Positions 8,374-15,188 of a stretch of DNA of 48,666 nt are shown in pieces. A program made the position numbers and the translations under genes. The stretch is from Alphaproteobacteria bacterium (GTDB lineage: Bacteria > Pseudomonadota > Alphaproteobacteria > UBA6615), in assembly GCA_011087645.1 (NCBI GenBank), contig JAALLF010000021.1:1-48666 (forward strand), given 5' to 3'. Positions within the stretch are counted from its first letter, which is position 1; each line of letters begins with the position of its first letter. Under the pieces are notes generated by a model, which did no database searches, was not told the DNA's origin, and was given only the letters and a program-made list of their open reading frames with translations.

Positions 8374-9201
8374 ATGTCGCACCCGCTCGTCGATACCGAT
8401 AAGATTTCTGTTCTGCACCATCCGCGGCGGGTGTGGGCCGTGGCGTCGGTGCATGGTGAGGCCGACAAGCTGGCCTACTTGCATCGTGAAATCGCACACC
8501 GCTACCACGCTGGCGATCGGCTGGTTTATCTGGGCAATATTATTGGCCGGGGCGGCAATTCGGCCGGCGCGATCGATGAGGTGCTGGCTTTCCGGCGCGC
8601 CGTCATCGGTACGCAGGGCATGTTCGCCGGCGATGTCGCCATATTGCGGGGCGCCCAGGAGGAGATGTGGCAGAAGCTGCTGCAGCTGCAATTGGCGCTC
8701 AACCCGGTCGAGGTCCTCACCTGGATGCTCGATCAAGGCGTCGACGCGACCCTGACGGCCTATGGCGGTAATGCCGCCGACGGTCTTGCCGCCGCGCGCT
8801 CCGGCGCGCCCGCTTGCGCCCGCTGGACGGCGAGCCTGCGCGATGCGGTGCACACCCATTCGGGCCATAGCCAAATGCTGTCGGCGCTGCGCCGGGCGGC
8901 GGTTACCGAGCCATGTGAGAGCAACGGCTCGCCCTTGTTGTTTGTCAATGCGGGCCTCGACGTCAGCCGACCGCTGGCGACGCAAAAGGATAGTTATTGG
9001 TGGCCCTCGGCTGGCTTCGATTGCATTAGCCAGCCCTATGGTGACTTCGCCCGTATTGTCCGTGGTTACGATAAATGCGCCGCTGGCCTGACCGAAGGCT
9101 TGTACACGGTCAGCCTCGACGCCGGCGCCGGCCGAGGTGGCACCTTGCTGGCGGTTTGCCTCGACGCCGCCGGGGCGGTTGTCGATACGCTGGAAGCTTA
9201 A
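8374..9201 (+). CDS. Calcineurin-like phosphoesterase homologue with degenerate active site
   Basis: A 275-residue protein recognisable as the serine/threonine-phosphatase branch of metallophosphoesterases by motif order, but nearly every metal ligand is replaced. GDxHG appears as 'ASVHGEADKL' (Asp lost, His kept), GDxVDRG as 'LGNIIGRGGNS' (both Asp lost), and GNHE as 'RGAQEEM' (Asn and His lost). It is therefore probably not an active phosphatase and may bind a ligand or protein. The ATG at 8374 is chosen over one at 8350 because AGAGGT (8362-8367) sits at correct spacing. It follows the carD terminator and converges on the M48 protease gene 17 nt away. Family fairly sure; inactivity inferred. 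Confidence 0.72.
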   Translation: MSHPLVDTDKISVLHHPRRVWAVASVHGEADKLAYLHREIAHRYHAGDRLVYLGNIIGRGGNSAGAIDEVLAFRRAVIGTQGMFAGDVAILRGAQEEMWQKLLQLQLALNPVEVLTWMLDQGVDATLTAYGGNAADGLAAARSGAPACARWTASLRDAVHTHSGHSQMLSALRRAAVTEPCESNGSPLLFVNAGLDVSRPLATQKDSYWWPSAGFDCISQPYGDFARIVRGYDKCAAGLTEGLYTVSLDAGAGRGGTLLAVCLDAAGAVVDTLEA

Positions 9202-9218
9202 CAGCGGCGCGGCGGCGT

Positions 9219-10712
9219 CTATTCCACGACTAATTTGACCCGCTGATTGGCGAAAGGCTGCGAATTTGGCGCCAAGCCATTGAGCACCCGGAACCACTCT
9301 TCCTTCGGGCCGGGCAAGGGAAGACCACGCGATAATTGTGATACGTTTCGGCCGGGCCGCACTGCCGGAGTTGTTACGCGCCAGGGCTTCAGTTCCCGTT
9401 TCTCGCTATCGGAGAGGCGGCGGAAGCTGAAGGTTGTACGCCGCAATTGTTCGCTGAGTTGCTGCGTTGACGCCGGCGGCGTGGCGAACATGAAGCGGTA
9501 AATCTGATTGGGGCCAAAGCGAATGGCGACCAAGCGCAAATCGACACTCTTGCCCTGTTGGGTGAGGCGGGTAGAGCCGGTCGCCGCGTCCATGCCGTTG
9601 ACGTTGATCGCCTCGACACCGCTGAGTTTGGCTGATGGCGCCCAGGCATCGGTAAGGTAGGACGTCATGCGGCCGCGGAAAGACTTGGTGTCGGCGTTAA
9701 ACAGGATCACCGCATCGTTCGGCCCGCGGGCGACGACCTGGCGGGTGCCATTGGCGAGATGAAAACCGTTGGGCACTTCGAAGCGGAAACCCAGAATTTT
9801 GTGGGCGAAGACCTGGCCGCGGACAAAACCCTGACCAACGGAATCGCCAAACACAATGCCCTCAATGGCGTTGAGGTGATCGATATTGCCAATTCTCGGA
9901 TTGGCGACCTGTGTCGCCTGAGCCGCCCGGGTGGCGGCGGCGACACGATCGCCAGTGCGCGGATGGGTCGACATGATGTTGTAGCGCGAGGCCGGGTCTG
10001 GCAGGCCGCTGGTGCGCGCCTCCAATTCGCTATAGGCCTTCAGCGACGCCAAAAACGACGCCATCGAGCCGGTTTCGTAGCCGGTGCGCGCCAAATAGCG
10101 CACGCCCAACTTGTCGGCCTCGAATTCCTGGTCGCGCGAATAGCCTTGCAGATAGGCCGCCGCGCCTTGCTGACCTAGCTGGGCGGCGCCGCCGCCGGCA
10201 ACCACGCCGAGCAACGCTGTGCCAAGACCGGCGACCACCGAGGAGCTGTAGCGCTGGGCGCTGTGGCGGGCGGTCACATGGCCGATTTCGTGGGCCAGCA
10301 CGCCGGCAAGTTCGGCTTCCGTATTGGCCAGCGCCAGCAAGCCGCGGCTGATATAGACATAGCCGCCGGGCAGGGCGAAGGCGTTTATCACGTCGCTGTC
10401 GAGCACGGTGAAGGTGAATTTGAGGTTGGGCAGATCCGACTGGCGCGCGAGTTGTTGACCCACCGCGTTGACATAGGCGTTGGCCCGGGCATGGTCGTAG
10501 GCGCCGCCGAATTCCTTCAAGATCTTGGGATGTTGCTCGCGGCCGACCCGCAATTCGTCTTCGGGCGACATGAAGGCGGTGAAGTTACGCTCCCCCGTCG
10601 CCGGGTTCACCGAGCAGCCGGCGAGCAGCAGCGCCAAACCCATGAGGGCGAAACGCGTGGCGCGGTTCTGGCGTTCAGACGATATTTTGAGGGACGGCGA
10701 TTTTACGGTCAT
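9219..10712 (-). CDS. M48-family zinc metalloprotease, outer-membrane lipoprotein
   Basis: A 497-residue peptidase of the BepA/LoiP-related M48 group, acting in periplasmic quality control. A signal sequence ends in lipobox LAGC with lipidated Cys33. The zinc site HEIGH is at 141-145 with a further His150, and the glutamate ligand lies in 'QEFEADKLGVRYL'. The remainder is a long C-terminal domain without visible TPRs. The start at 10712 is chosen because it gives the signal peptide directly and overlaps the upstream nuclease-like stop as ATGA; a longer frame to 10781 adds only charged residues before it. Translational coupling implies a shared envelope function. Confidence 0.9.
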   Translation of the reverse strand: MTVKSPSLKISSERQNRATRFALMGLALLLAGCSVNPATGERNFTAFMSPEDELRVGREQHPKILKEFGGAYDHARANAYVNAVGQQLARQSDLPNLKFTFTVLDSDVINAFALPGGYVYISRGLLALANTEAELAGVLAHEIGHVTARHSAQRYSSSVVAGLGTALLGVVAGGGAAQLGQQGAAAYLQGYSRDQEFEADKLGVRYLARTGYETGSMASFLASLKAYSELEARTSGLPDPASRYNIMSTHPRTGDRVAAATRAAQATQVANPRIGNIDHLNAIEGIVFGDSVGQGFVRGQVFAHKILGFRFEVPNGFHLANGTRQVVARGPNDAVILFNADTKSFRGRMTSYLTDAWAPSAKLSGVEAINVNGMDAATGSTRLTQQGKSVDLRLVAIRFGPNQIYRFMFATPPASTQQLSEQLRRTTFSFRRLSDSEKRELKPWRVTTPAVRPGRNVSQLSRGLPLPGPKEEWFRVLNGLAPNSQPFANQRVKLVVE

Positions 10713-11527
10713 GGCGTAAGCACTTCGATCTGTTCGGGATGGGTCACTTCGATCATCGGGCCGTTGCTCCATCTTAACCAACCGCGCACCCGCACGCGAC
10801 GGCCAGCATAGTCTTGCGGAATAATTCCGCTCTTCTCGAAAGATTTCAAGTTTTGACTGGAAATAGAGATGGTGAAATCGGTGCGGTAATCCTCGTCGAA
10901 ATTTAGATAAGCGCGTCCTCGCACGATCGCCGTTTCCAGAACCCGGCCTTCGACCAAAGAATAACGGCCGGTTTGGTCGGCGGCGGCCTCGGTATCGAGA
11001 ATGGTGTAATAGGGGTGCTGCCAGATTCCCTGGGTGCCGGTGCGCGCCGCACGCTCGGCCTCGAGCATGCGGTCGACCAGGCTGCGATTGTCGGCAAAGC
11101 TATAAACCCGCGCGAAGCCCAGTTCGAGCAAGCTTCCCTGTACCCATAAGCCGTCGTCGGTGAACAGATGGGCCAGTTCGCGGCCATACCGGTCCTGCCG
11201 TTGTCCGCCATAACCCAGGGTTACCCGGCGTCCCAGGACCAGCTTGGCCAGGGCGTTCTTAGCTTCGTCGGCAAGCGGCCATTTTTCGAAATTGGTCCGG
11301 CCCAGGGGTAATTTTGGCGCCTGGATACCCACCAGGCGCACCTGGCGACCATCGTCGAGAATGACCGTGTCGCCATCGACGATTTCGCGCACAATTGCAT
11401 TATCGCCGGCGGCCAGCCCGGCAAAGTCATGGGGCAAGCCATCGCGTGCGCTTGCCGAATCCGGCGCGGCAAGCGTCACCGTGATTATTACGAACAGAGC
11501 TTGTAATAGGCGGAGCGGCGCTATCAT
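10709..11527 (-). CDS. Secreted staphylococcal-nuclease-like (TNase) domain protein
   Basis: A 272-residue exported protein: a signal peptide ending near 'SASA', an SNase/OB-fold domain at about 40-160, and a second domain ('RVRVRGWLRWSNGPMIEV') resembling an OB-fold. Family marks are 'VDGDTVILDDGRQVRLVGI' and 'DRYGRELAHLF'. Where active nucleases read 'GxDxPE' this one has 'GIQAPK', so the calcium-ligand Asp and catalytic Glu are both replaced, while both arginines remain. Nuclease activity is therefore doubtful. GTG at 11533 is an alternative start. A TATAAT at 11539-11534 lies right before the start, so the message may be leaderless. Coupled by ATGA to the M48 lipoprotease. Confidence 0.82.
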   Translation of the reverse strand: MIAPLRLLQALFVIITVTLAAPDSASARDGLPHDFAGLAAGDNAIVREIVDGDTVILDDGRQVRLVGIQAPKLPLGRTNFEKWPLADEAKNALAKLVLGRRVTLGYGGQRQDRYGRELAHLFTDDGLWVQGSLLELGFARVYSFADNRSLVDRMLEAERAARTGTQGIWQHPYYTILDTEAAADQTGRYSLVEGRVLETAIVRGRAYLNFDEDYRTDFTISISSQNLKSFEKSGIIPQDYAGRRVRVRGWLRWSNGPMIEVTHPEQIEVLTP

Positions 11528-11649
11528 GGGCACATTATATCGCTTAATAACCGGTATATTAGCCGCTTATTGTGCCCTTTGATTGTGGCCATAGGTTGAC
11601 ATCGTGACGGGTCGCGGCACTCTTGCGCACCGAATAAGAGGATCGGTTG

Positions 11650-12597
11650 GTGCGTAGAGAATTATTTCCGGAAATTACCCCTTATGAAACCGGGGCGCTG
11701 CCCCTGGGCGGCGACCATGTGATGTATTGGGAGCAGTCGGGCAACCCGGACGGCGCCCCCGTACTATTCCTGCATGGCGGGCCAGGGGCGGGCACGACGG
11801 CAACCCACCGGCGGTTTTTCGACCCCCATTATTACCGCATCATCCTGTTCGATCAGCGCGGCGCTGGAAAATCGACCCCGAGCGCGGCGGTTGAGGCCAA
11901 CACAACCGCCCATTTGATCACCGACATCGAGATCTTGCGCGAGACCCTTGAGGTTGAAAATTGGCTGGTCTTTGGTGGCTCCTGGGGGAGCACGCTGGCG
12001 TTGGCCTATGCGCAAGCCCACGCCCAGCGCTGCCGCGGGCTCATTCTGCGCGGAATCTTCTTGTGCGGCACCGAAGAGGTCGACTGGTTTTTGCACGGTA
12101 TGGGCCGATTCTTTCCCGAAGCTTGGCGCCGGTTTGCCGAAGGCGTGCCGGAGGCCGAGCGGAGCGATCTGCTCGCCGCTTATCGCCGCCGTCTGGAGGA
12201 TTCTGACCCTGAGGTGAATTTGCCGGCGGCGCGGATCTGGGCAGCCTATGAGGCCGCCTGCTCTACCCTGCGTCCCAATGGCGATGCAGTTGCGGCGATG
12301 GGCGATGGTGCCGGGGCCTTGGCCCTGGCGCGTCTGGAGGCCCACTATCTGGCTCATAACGCCTTCTTGGAGGAAGGCAATCTGCTAGCCAATATCGATG
12401 CCATCCGCCATCTGCCCGGCGTCATCGTGCAGGGCCGCTACGATATGGTGTGTCCGCCGACGACTGCCGATCGCCTGGCTCAGGCCTGGCCCGAGGCGCG
12501 GTATGAAATTGTCAGCGATGCCGGCCACTCGGCGCTGGAGCCGGGTATTCGCGCGGCCTTGTTGAAGGCGACCGAAATGATGAAGCAAGCGCCATGA
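11650..12597 (+). CDS. pip: Proline iminopeptidase (S33)
   Basis: A 315-residue cytosolic alpha/beta-hydrolase that removes N-terminal proline from peptides. It shows the oxyanion motif 'LHGGPGAG' (41-48), 'LFDQRGAGKS' typical of the S33 Pip family, the nucleophile Ser111 in 'GGSWGS', and the Asp/His partners in 'GRYDMVCPP' and 'DAGHSALEP'. The GTG at 11650 is preferred to TTG at 11647 because AAGAGGA lies 7-8 nt upstream. The stop overlaps the next gene's start as ATGA. Length and motifs are those of the family. Confidence 0.93.
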   Translation: MRRELFPEITPYETGALPLGGDHVMYWEQSGNPDGAPVLFLHGGPGAGTTATHRRFFDPHYYRIILFDQRGAGKSTPSAAVEANTTAHLITDIEILRETLEVENWLVFGGSWGSTLALAYAQAHAQRCRGLILRGIFLCGTEEVDWFLHGMGRFFPEAWRRFAEGVPEAERSDLLAAYRRRLEDSDPEVNLPAARIWAAYEAACSTLRPNGDAVAAMGDGAGALALARLEAHYLAHNAFLEEGNLLANIDAIRHLPGVIVQGRYDMVCPPTTADRLAQAWPEARYEIVSDAGHSALEPGIRAALLKATEMMKQAP

Positions 12598-13406
12598 CCG
12601 TGTCCAAGGCTCCCCCGGGCGCCCTGGTGACCGGTGCTGCCCAGCGGATCGGCCGGGCGATTGCCCAGGGCTTGGCCGACGACGGCTGGCATGTGGTCAT
12701 CCACTATCACCGCTCCGCAGATGCTGCCAATGAGACCGCTGCTGCGATCGAAGCCGCCGGCGGCAAGGCGACCGCGATCGCTGCTGATCTGTCGGACCCG
12801 GCGGCGGCAGCCCGGCTCGTCGCAGCGGCGGCCCAGGCCACTGGCGAGCTCGGCTGCCTGGTCAACAACGCCTCGATGTTCGCCGCCGACGATATCGCGA
12901 CCGTCGGCGCCGATAGTTTCGATGCCATGATGGCGGTGAATTTGCGCGCCCCGGTCTTGCTGTCCCAAGCCTTCGCCGAGGCCCTGCCGGACGGCGCGGA
13001 AGGGGTGATCGTCAACCTGCTTGACCAGAAACTGGTCAACCCGAACCCGGACTTTCTGTCCTACACCTTGTCGAAATATGGCTTGAGTGGCCTCACCACC
13101 ACCTTGGCGATGGCGCTCGGCCCGCGCATTCGCGTGTGCGGCGTGGCGCCGGGGCTGGTTCTGCCCAGCGCCGACCAGACTCCAGCGCAATTCGCTTCCG
13201 TTCATGGCCGCACCCCCTTGGGCCGGGGCGCCACGGCGGTGGATATCGCTGGGGCAGTGCGTTATTTGGTGTCGGCGGTTGCGGTGACCGGCGAAGTGAT
13301 GTTGGTTGACGGTGGCCAGCATTTAGTCGGCAGCGCGCGCGATGTCATGTTTATCGACGCCAACGACAGCGGCGGCGATAGCGGCGAGAGCGGGAACGGA
13401 GCGTAG
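12594..13406 (+). CDS. Pteridine-reductase-like SDR (FolM/PTR1 type)
   Basis: A 270-residue NADPH-dependent short-chain reductase. The nucleotide motif is TGxxxRxG ('TGAAQRIG', residues 13-20), the diagnostic form of PTR1 and FolM (dihydromonapterin/dihydrofolate reductase), rather than TGxxxGxG of ordinary SDRs. 'NLLDQKLVNPNPDFLSYTLSKYG' matches the PTR1 catalytic Asp...Tyr-xxx-Lys layout. It is coupled by ATGA to pip and is followed 3 nt later by folB, a pterin enzyme, which supports a reduced-pterin role. Whether the substrate is dihydromonapterin, dihydrobiopterin or dihydrofolate cannot be told from sequence. Confidence 0.85.
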   Translation: MTVSKAPPGALVTGAAQRIGRAIAQGLADDGWHVVIHYHRSADAANETAAAIEAAGGKATAIAADLSDPAAAARLVAAAAQATGELGCLVNNASMFAADDIATVGADSFDAMMAVNLRAPVLLSQAFAEALPDGAEGVIVNLLDQKLVNPNPDFLSYTLSKYGLSGLTTTLAMALGPRIRVCGVAPGLVLPSADQTPAQFASVHGRTPLGRGATAVDIAGAVRYLVSAVAVTGEVMLVDGGQHLVGSARDVMFIDANDSGGDSGESGNGA

Positions 13407-13408
13407 CC

Positions 13409-13831
13409 ATGGCGACCACGGTGGTGCCGACAATCGATCCGGTCGAAGCCCGGCTGCTCGAGCGTCAGTCGACGATCCGCAAATTGTTTTTCCGCGATCT
13501 GGAAATCCAAGCCCATATCGGCATCAACGATTCTGAGCAGGGCCAGTCGCAGAACGTGCTGGTTAATATCACGCTGTATATGGCGCCCGGAGAGCGGCCC
13601 CAGCGCGACAGCATCAGGGAAGTGTTCAACTATGACCAGGTACGCGACGCGCTACACCGGCTAATCGATGGCCGTCACATCAATCTACAAGAAACTCTGG
13701 TCGAGGAAATCGCCGATATGTGTTTCGGCTTCGACGCGGTGGTCGCGGTGCGGGTGTCGAGCGAGAAGACCGATGTCTACGACGATTGCGCCGGCGTCGG
13801 CAGCGAAGTGGTGCGTCTGCGTGAGGAGTAG
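13409..13831 (+). CDS. folB: Dihydroneopterin aldolase
   Basis: A 140-residue FolB that converts 7,8-dihydroneopterin to 6-hydroxymethyl-dihydropterin in folate synthesis. Family marks are 'KLFFRDLEIQAHIGINDSEQGQSQ', 'FNYDQVRDALHRLI' and 'NLQETLVEEIADMC', with the usual late lysine in 'VSSEKTD'. The first 25 residues are an extra N-terminal extension. The ATG lies 3 nt after the stop of the pteridine-reductase-like gene, so both are one transcriptional unit with pip. Confidence 0.93.
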   Translation: MATTVVPTIDPVEARLLERQSTIRKLFFRDLEIQAHIGINDSEQGQSQNVLVNITLYMAPGERPQRDSIREVFNYDQVRDALHRLIDGRHINLQETLVEEIADMCFGFDAVVAVRVSSEKTDVYDDCAGVGSEVVRLREE

Positions 13832-13904
13832 GCGCGCGGGCCGGCAACGACAATATAGCCATTGCCGTCGCCCCCATTTCGGACGATGTTTTGATGGGCT
13901 TCTA

Positions 13905-13910
13905 TATAAT
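13905..13910 (+). promoter_or_regulatory. -10 box of tRNA-Arg copy 1
   Basis: A perfect TATAAT at 13905-13910 lies 9 nt before the tRNA. The -35 region (GACGAT at 17-nt spacing) is poor. No comparable -10 stands before the second tRNA copy. Confidence 0.5.
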
Positions 13911-13919
13911 AGCTGGTAA

Positions 13920-13996
13920 GCGCCCGTAGCTCAGTAGGATAGAGCACCAGATTCCTAATCTGGGGGTCGCAGGTTCGAATCCTGCCGGGCGCACCA
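13920..13996 (+). tRNA. tRNA-Arg (anticodon CCT), copy 1
   Basis: Full cloverleaf: acceptor GCGCCCG/CGGGCGC, anticodon stem CCAGA/TCTGG around loop TTCCTAA (anticodon CCT), T arm GCAGG-TTCGAAT-CCTGC, discriminator A at 13993, and genomic CCA at 13994-13996. It reads AGG codons. It differs from the copy at 15025 by single bases in the D loop, the variable region and the discriminator. Confidence 0.96.
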
Positions 13997-14020
13997 TTCT
14001 ACTTTGACCACACAACAGAC

Positions 14021-14494
14021 TTATACCGTTGGACTAACGGATATAATTCCCACCACAACGAGAAGTATCACAATGATTACGCGCGGCCCGGTCGATATAG
14101 CGTGGCCCGACTTTTCCGAAATCAAGTTGAAGATGGGCGGAATCAAAAAGGCAGAGGCGATGATAAACAATATCGCGGCAAGTATGTCCCTATCTTGCGG
14201 TTGTTCAATTATGGTTCCAAGGGCAGCCAACAGAAAAAAAACGCCTAAGCCCCAACCCCATACGGCGCTCCAAAACCCGGCCGTCTTGTTCGCTGTTTGG
14301 CTAAACGTATTCTGCGCTAAAACAAATATCTCCCGTGCGATACCTTCATCTGGTTCGAAATCAACTTCCATATTCACATTCGGCGGTGAGGCGCCTTTCC
14401 ATTCCATCAGCGTGAATTTGTAGCGGTTTCCATCAAATCCGCTAATTACACCAGCATGGCCTGTCTCATCGTAACCAATAACTGTGCCTCTCAT
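14021..14494 (-). CDS. Small membrane protein with N-terminal cold-shock-like domain
   Basis: A 157-residue protein. Residues 1-55 ('GTVIGYDETGHAGVISGFDGN', then 'EVDFEPDEGIAREI') look like a degenerate cold-shock/OB beta-barrel as found in CSD-DUF1294-type fusions. It is followed by three or so hydrophobic segments at about 72-90, 100-120 and 135-155. GAGGA lies just upstream of the ATG. Its base composition is much richer in A and T than its neighbours, and it is the only gene between the two tRNA-Arg copies, suggesting horizontal acquisition. No specific family was recognised and the function is unknown. Confidence 0.7.
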   Translation of the reverse strand: MRGTVIGYDETGHAGVISGFDGNRYKFTLMEWKGASPPNVNMEVDFEPDEGIAREIFVLAQNTFSQTANKTAGFWSAVWGWGLGVFFLLAALGTIIEQPQDRDILAAILFIIASAFLIPPIFNLISEKSGHAISTGPRVIIVILLVVVGIISVSPTV

Positions 14495-15024
14495 TGTCCT
14501 CGCCCCAAATGATTAGTAACTTAACTATTGGTTGACCCAACAAGCCGTCGCCAAATATGGAATATCCCATCTTCAACGCTGAACAAGCCTACCATTACAT
14601 CTGCAAAAATTAAAAACGGCTGTTCGCGCGATATAATAGAATTTCAGTCGGTCTTAGATTTAGTAGTTCAATATTAATACCTTAATGGGCACGCCAACTA
14701 CCTCTTCCTTGAAATGCTGTATCCGCCGACCTGCGCCCCCGATATGTCGCCGATTTGAGATTAGATTGTTTCCCGATGTCGGTGGATCCAGACAGACTAT
14801 TTAAAAAATTACTACAGTTATTCTTGTGCAAACGGGCTGCCTTTCTCCTCCCTTCACTCCCGAGACGAGGAATCTGGTGCTCGCTGGGAGATAAGCGCAG
14901 CCAAGTAATAGCGTTACGTTATTCGCAGGCCCGCCAAATACCACCTAAGTACCAAGTTGATCTTCTACGGAGGCCGCATTGGCCTGCTGTTACGGGTCCA
15001 GCTTTGTTATTGGTTAAGTCGTGT
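14495..15024. other. AT-rich non-coding islet between tRNA copies
   Basis: About 530 bases without a credible gene. The first half is distinctly AT-rich (runs such as AAAAATTAAAAA near 14610 and TATAATAGAA near 14635), unlike the rest of the window. A plus-strand frame from 14755 runs into the tRNA and is rejected. The stretch may be degraded foreign DNA or the upstream region of the small membrane-protein gene. Confidence 0.6.
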
Positions 15025-15098
<74 letters not shown>

Positions 15099-15101
<3 letters not shown>

Positions 15102-15128
15102 TTCCTCTCGGAATGGTCGCCCTCTTTT
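15099..15128 (+). terminator. Hairpin terminator of tRNA-Arg copy 2
   Basis: CCATTCC (15099-15105) pairs perfectly with GGAATGG (15110-15116) around loop TCTC. TCTTTT follows 8 nt later. The stem begins inside the encoded CCA. Confidence 0.6.
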
Positions 15129-15138
15129 GTGAAGACGA

Positions 15139-15153
15139 GTTCGAACAAAGTTC
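15139..15153 (+). promoter_or_regulatory. LexA-box-like GTTC-N7-GTTC repeat
   Basis: AGTTCGAAC occurs twice 11 bp apart (15138-15146 and 15149-15157), creating GTTC-N7-GTTC, the alphaproteobacterial SOS-box consensus. It lies between tRNA-Arg copy 2 and the 3' end of the AAA-ATPase gene, so no gene is placed to be controlled by it. It may be a remnant or chance. Confidence 0.3.
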
Positions 15154-15188
15154 GAACGAGCGCGCCACCCTACAATACAGATTGCCGC

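Noticed and set aside
8269..9297. Minus-strand frame opposite the pseudophosphatase
   Set aside because: No motif and it crosses the carD terminator; the plus frame has a Shine-Dalgarno and the phosphoesterase motif order.
12480..13322. Minus-strand frame opposite pip and the pteridine-reductase-like gene
   Set aside because: Covers parts of two clear genes and resembles nothing.
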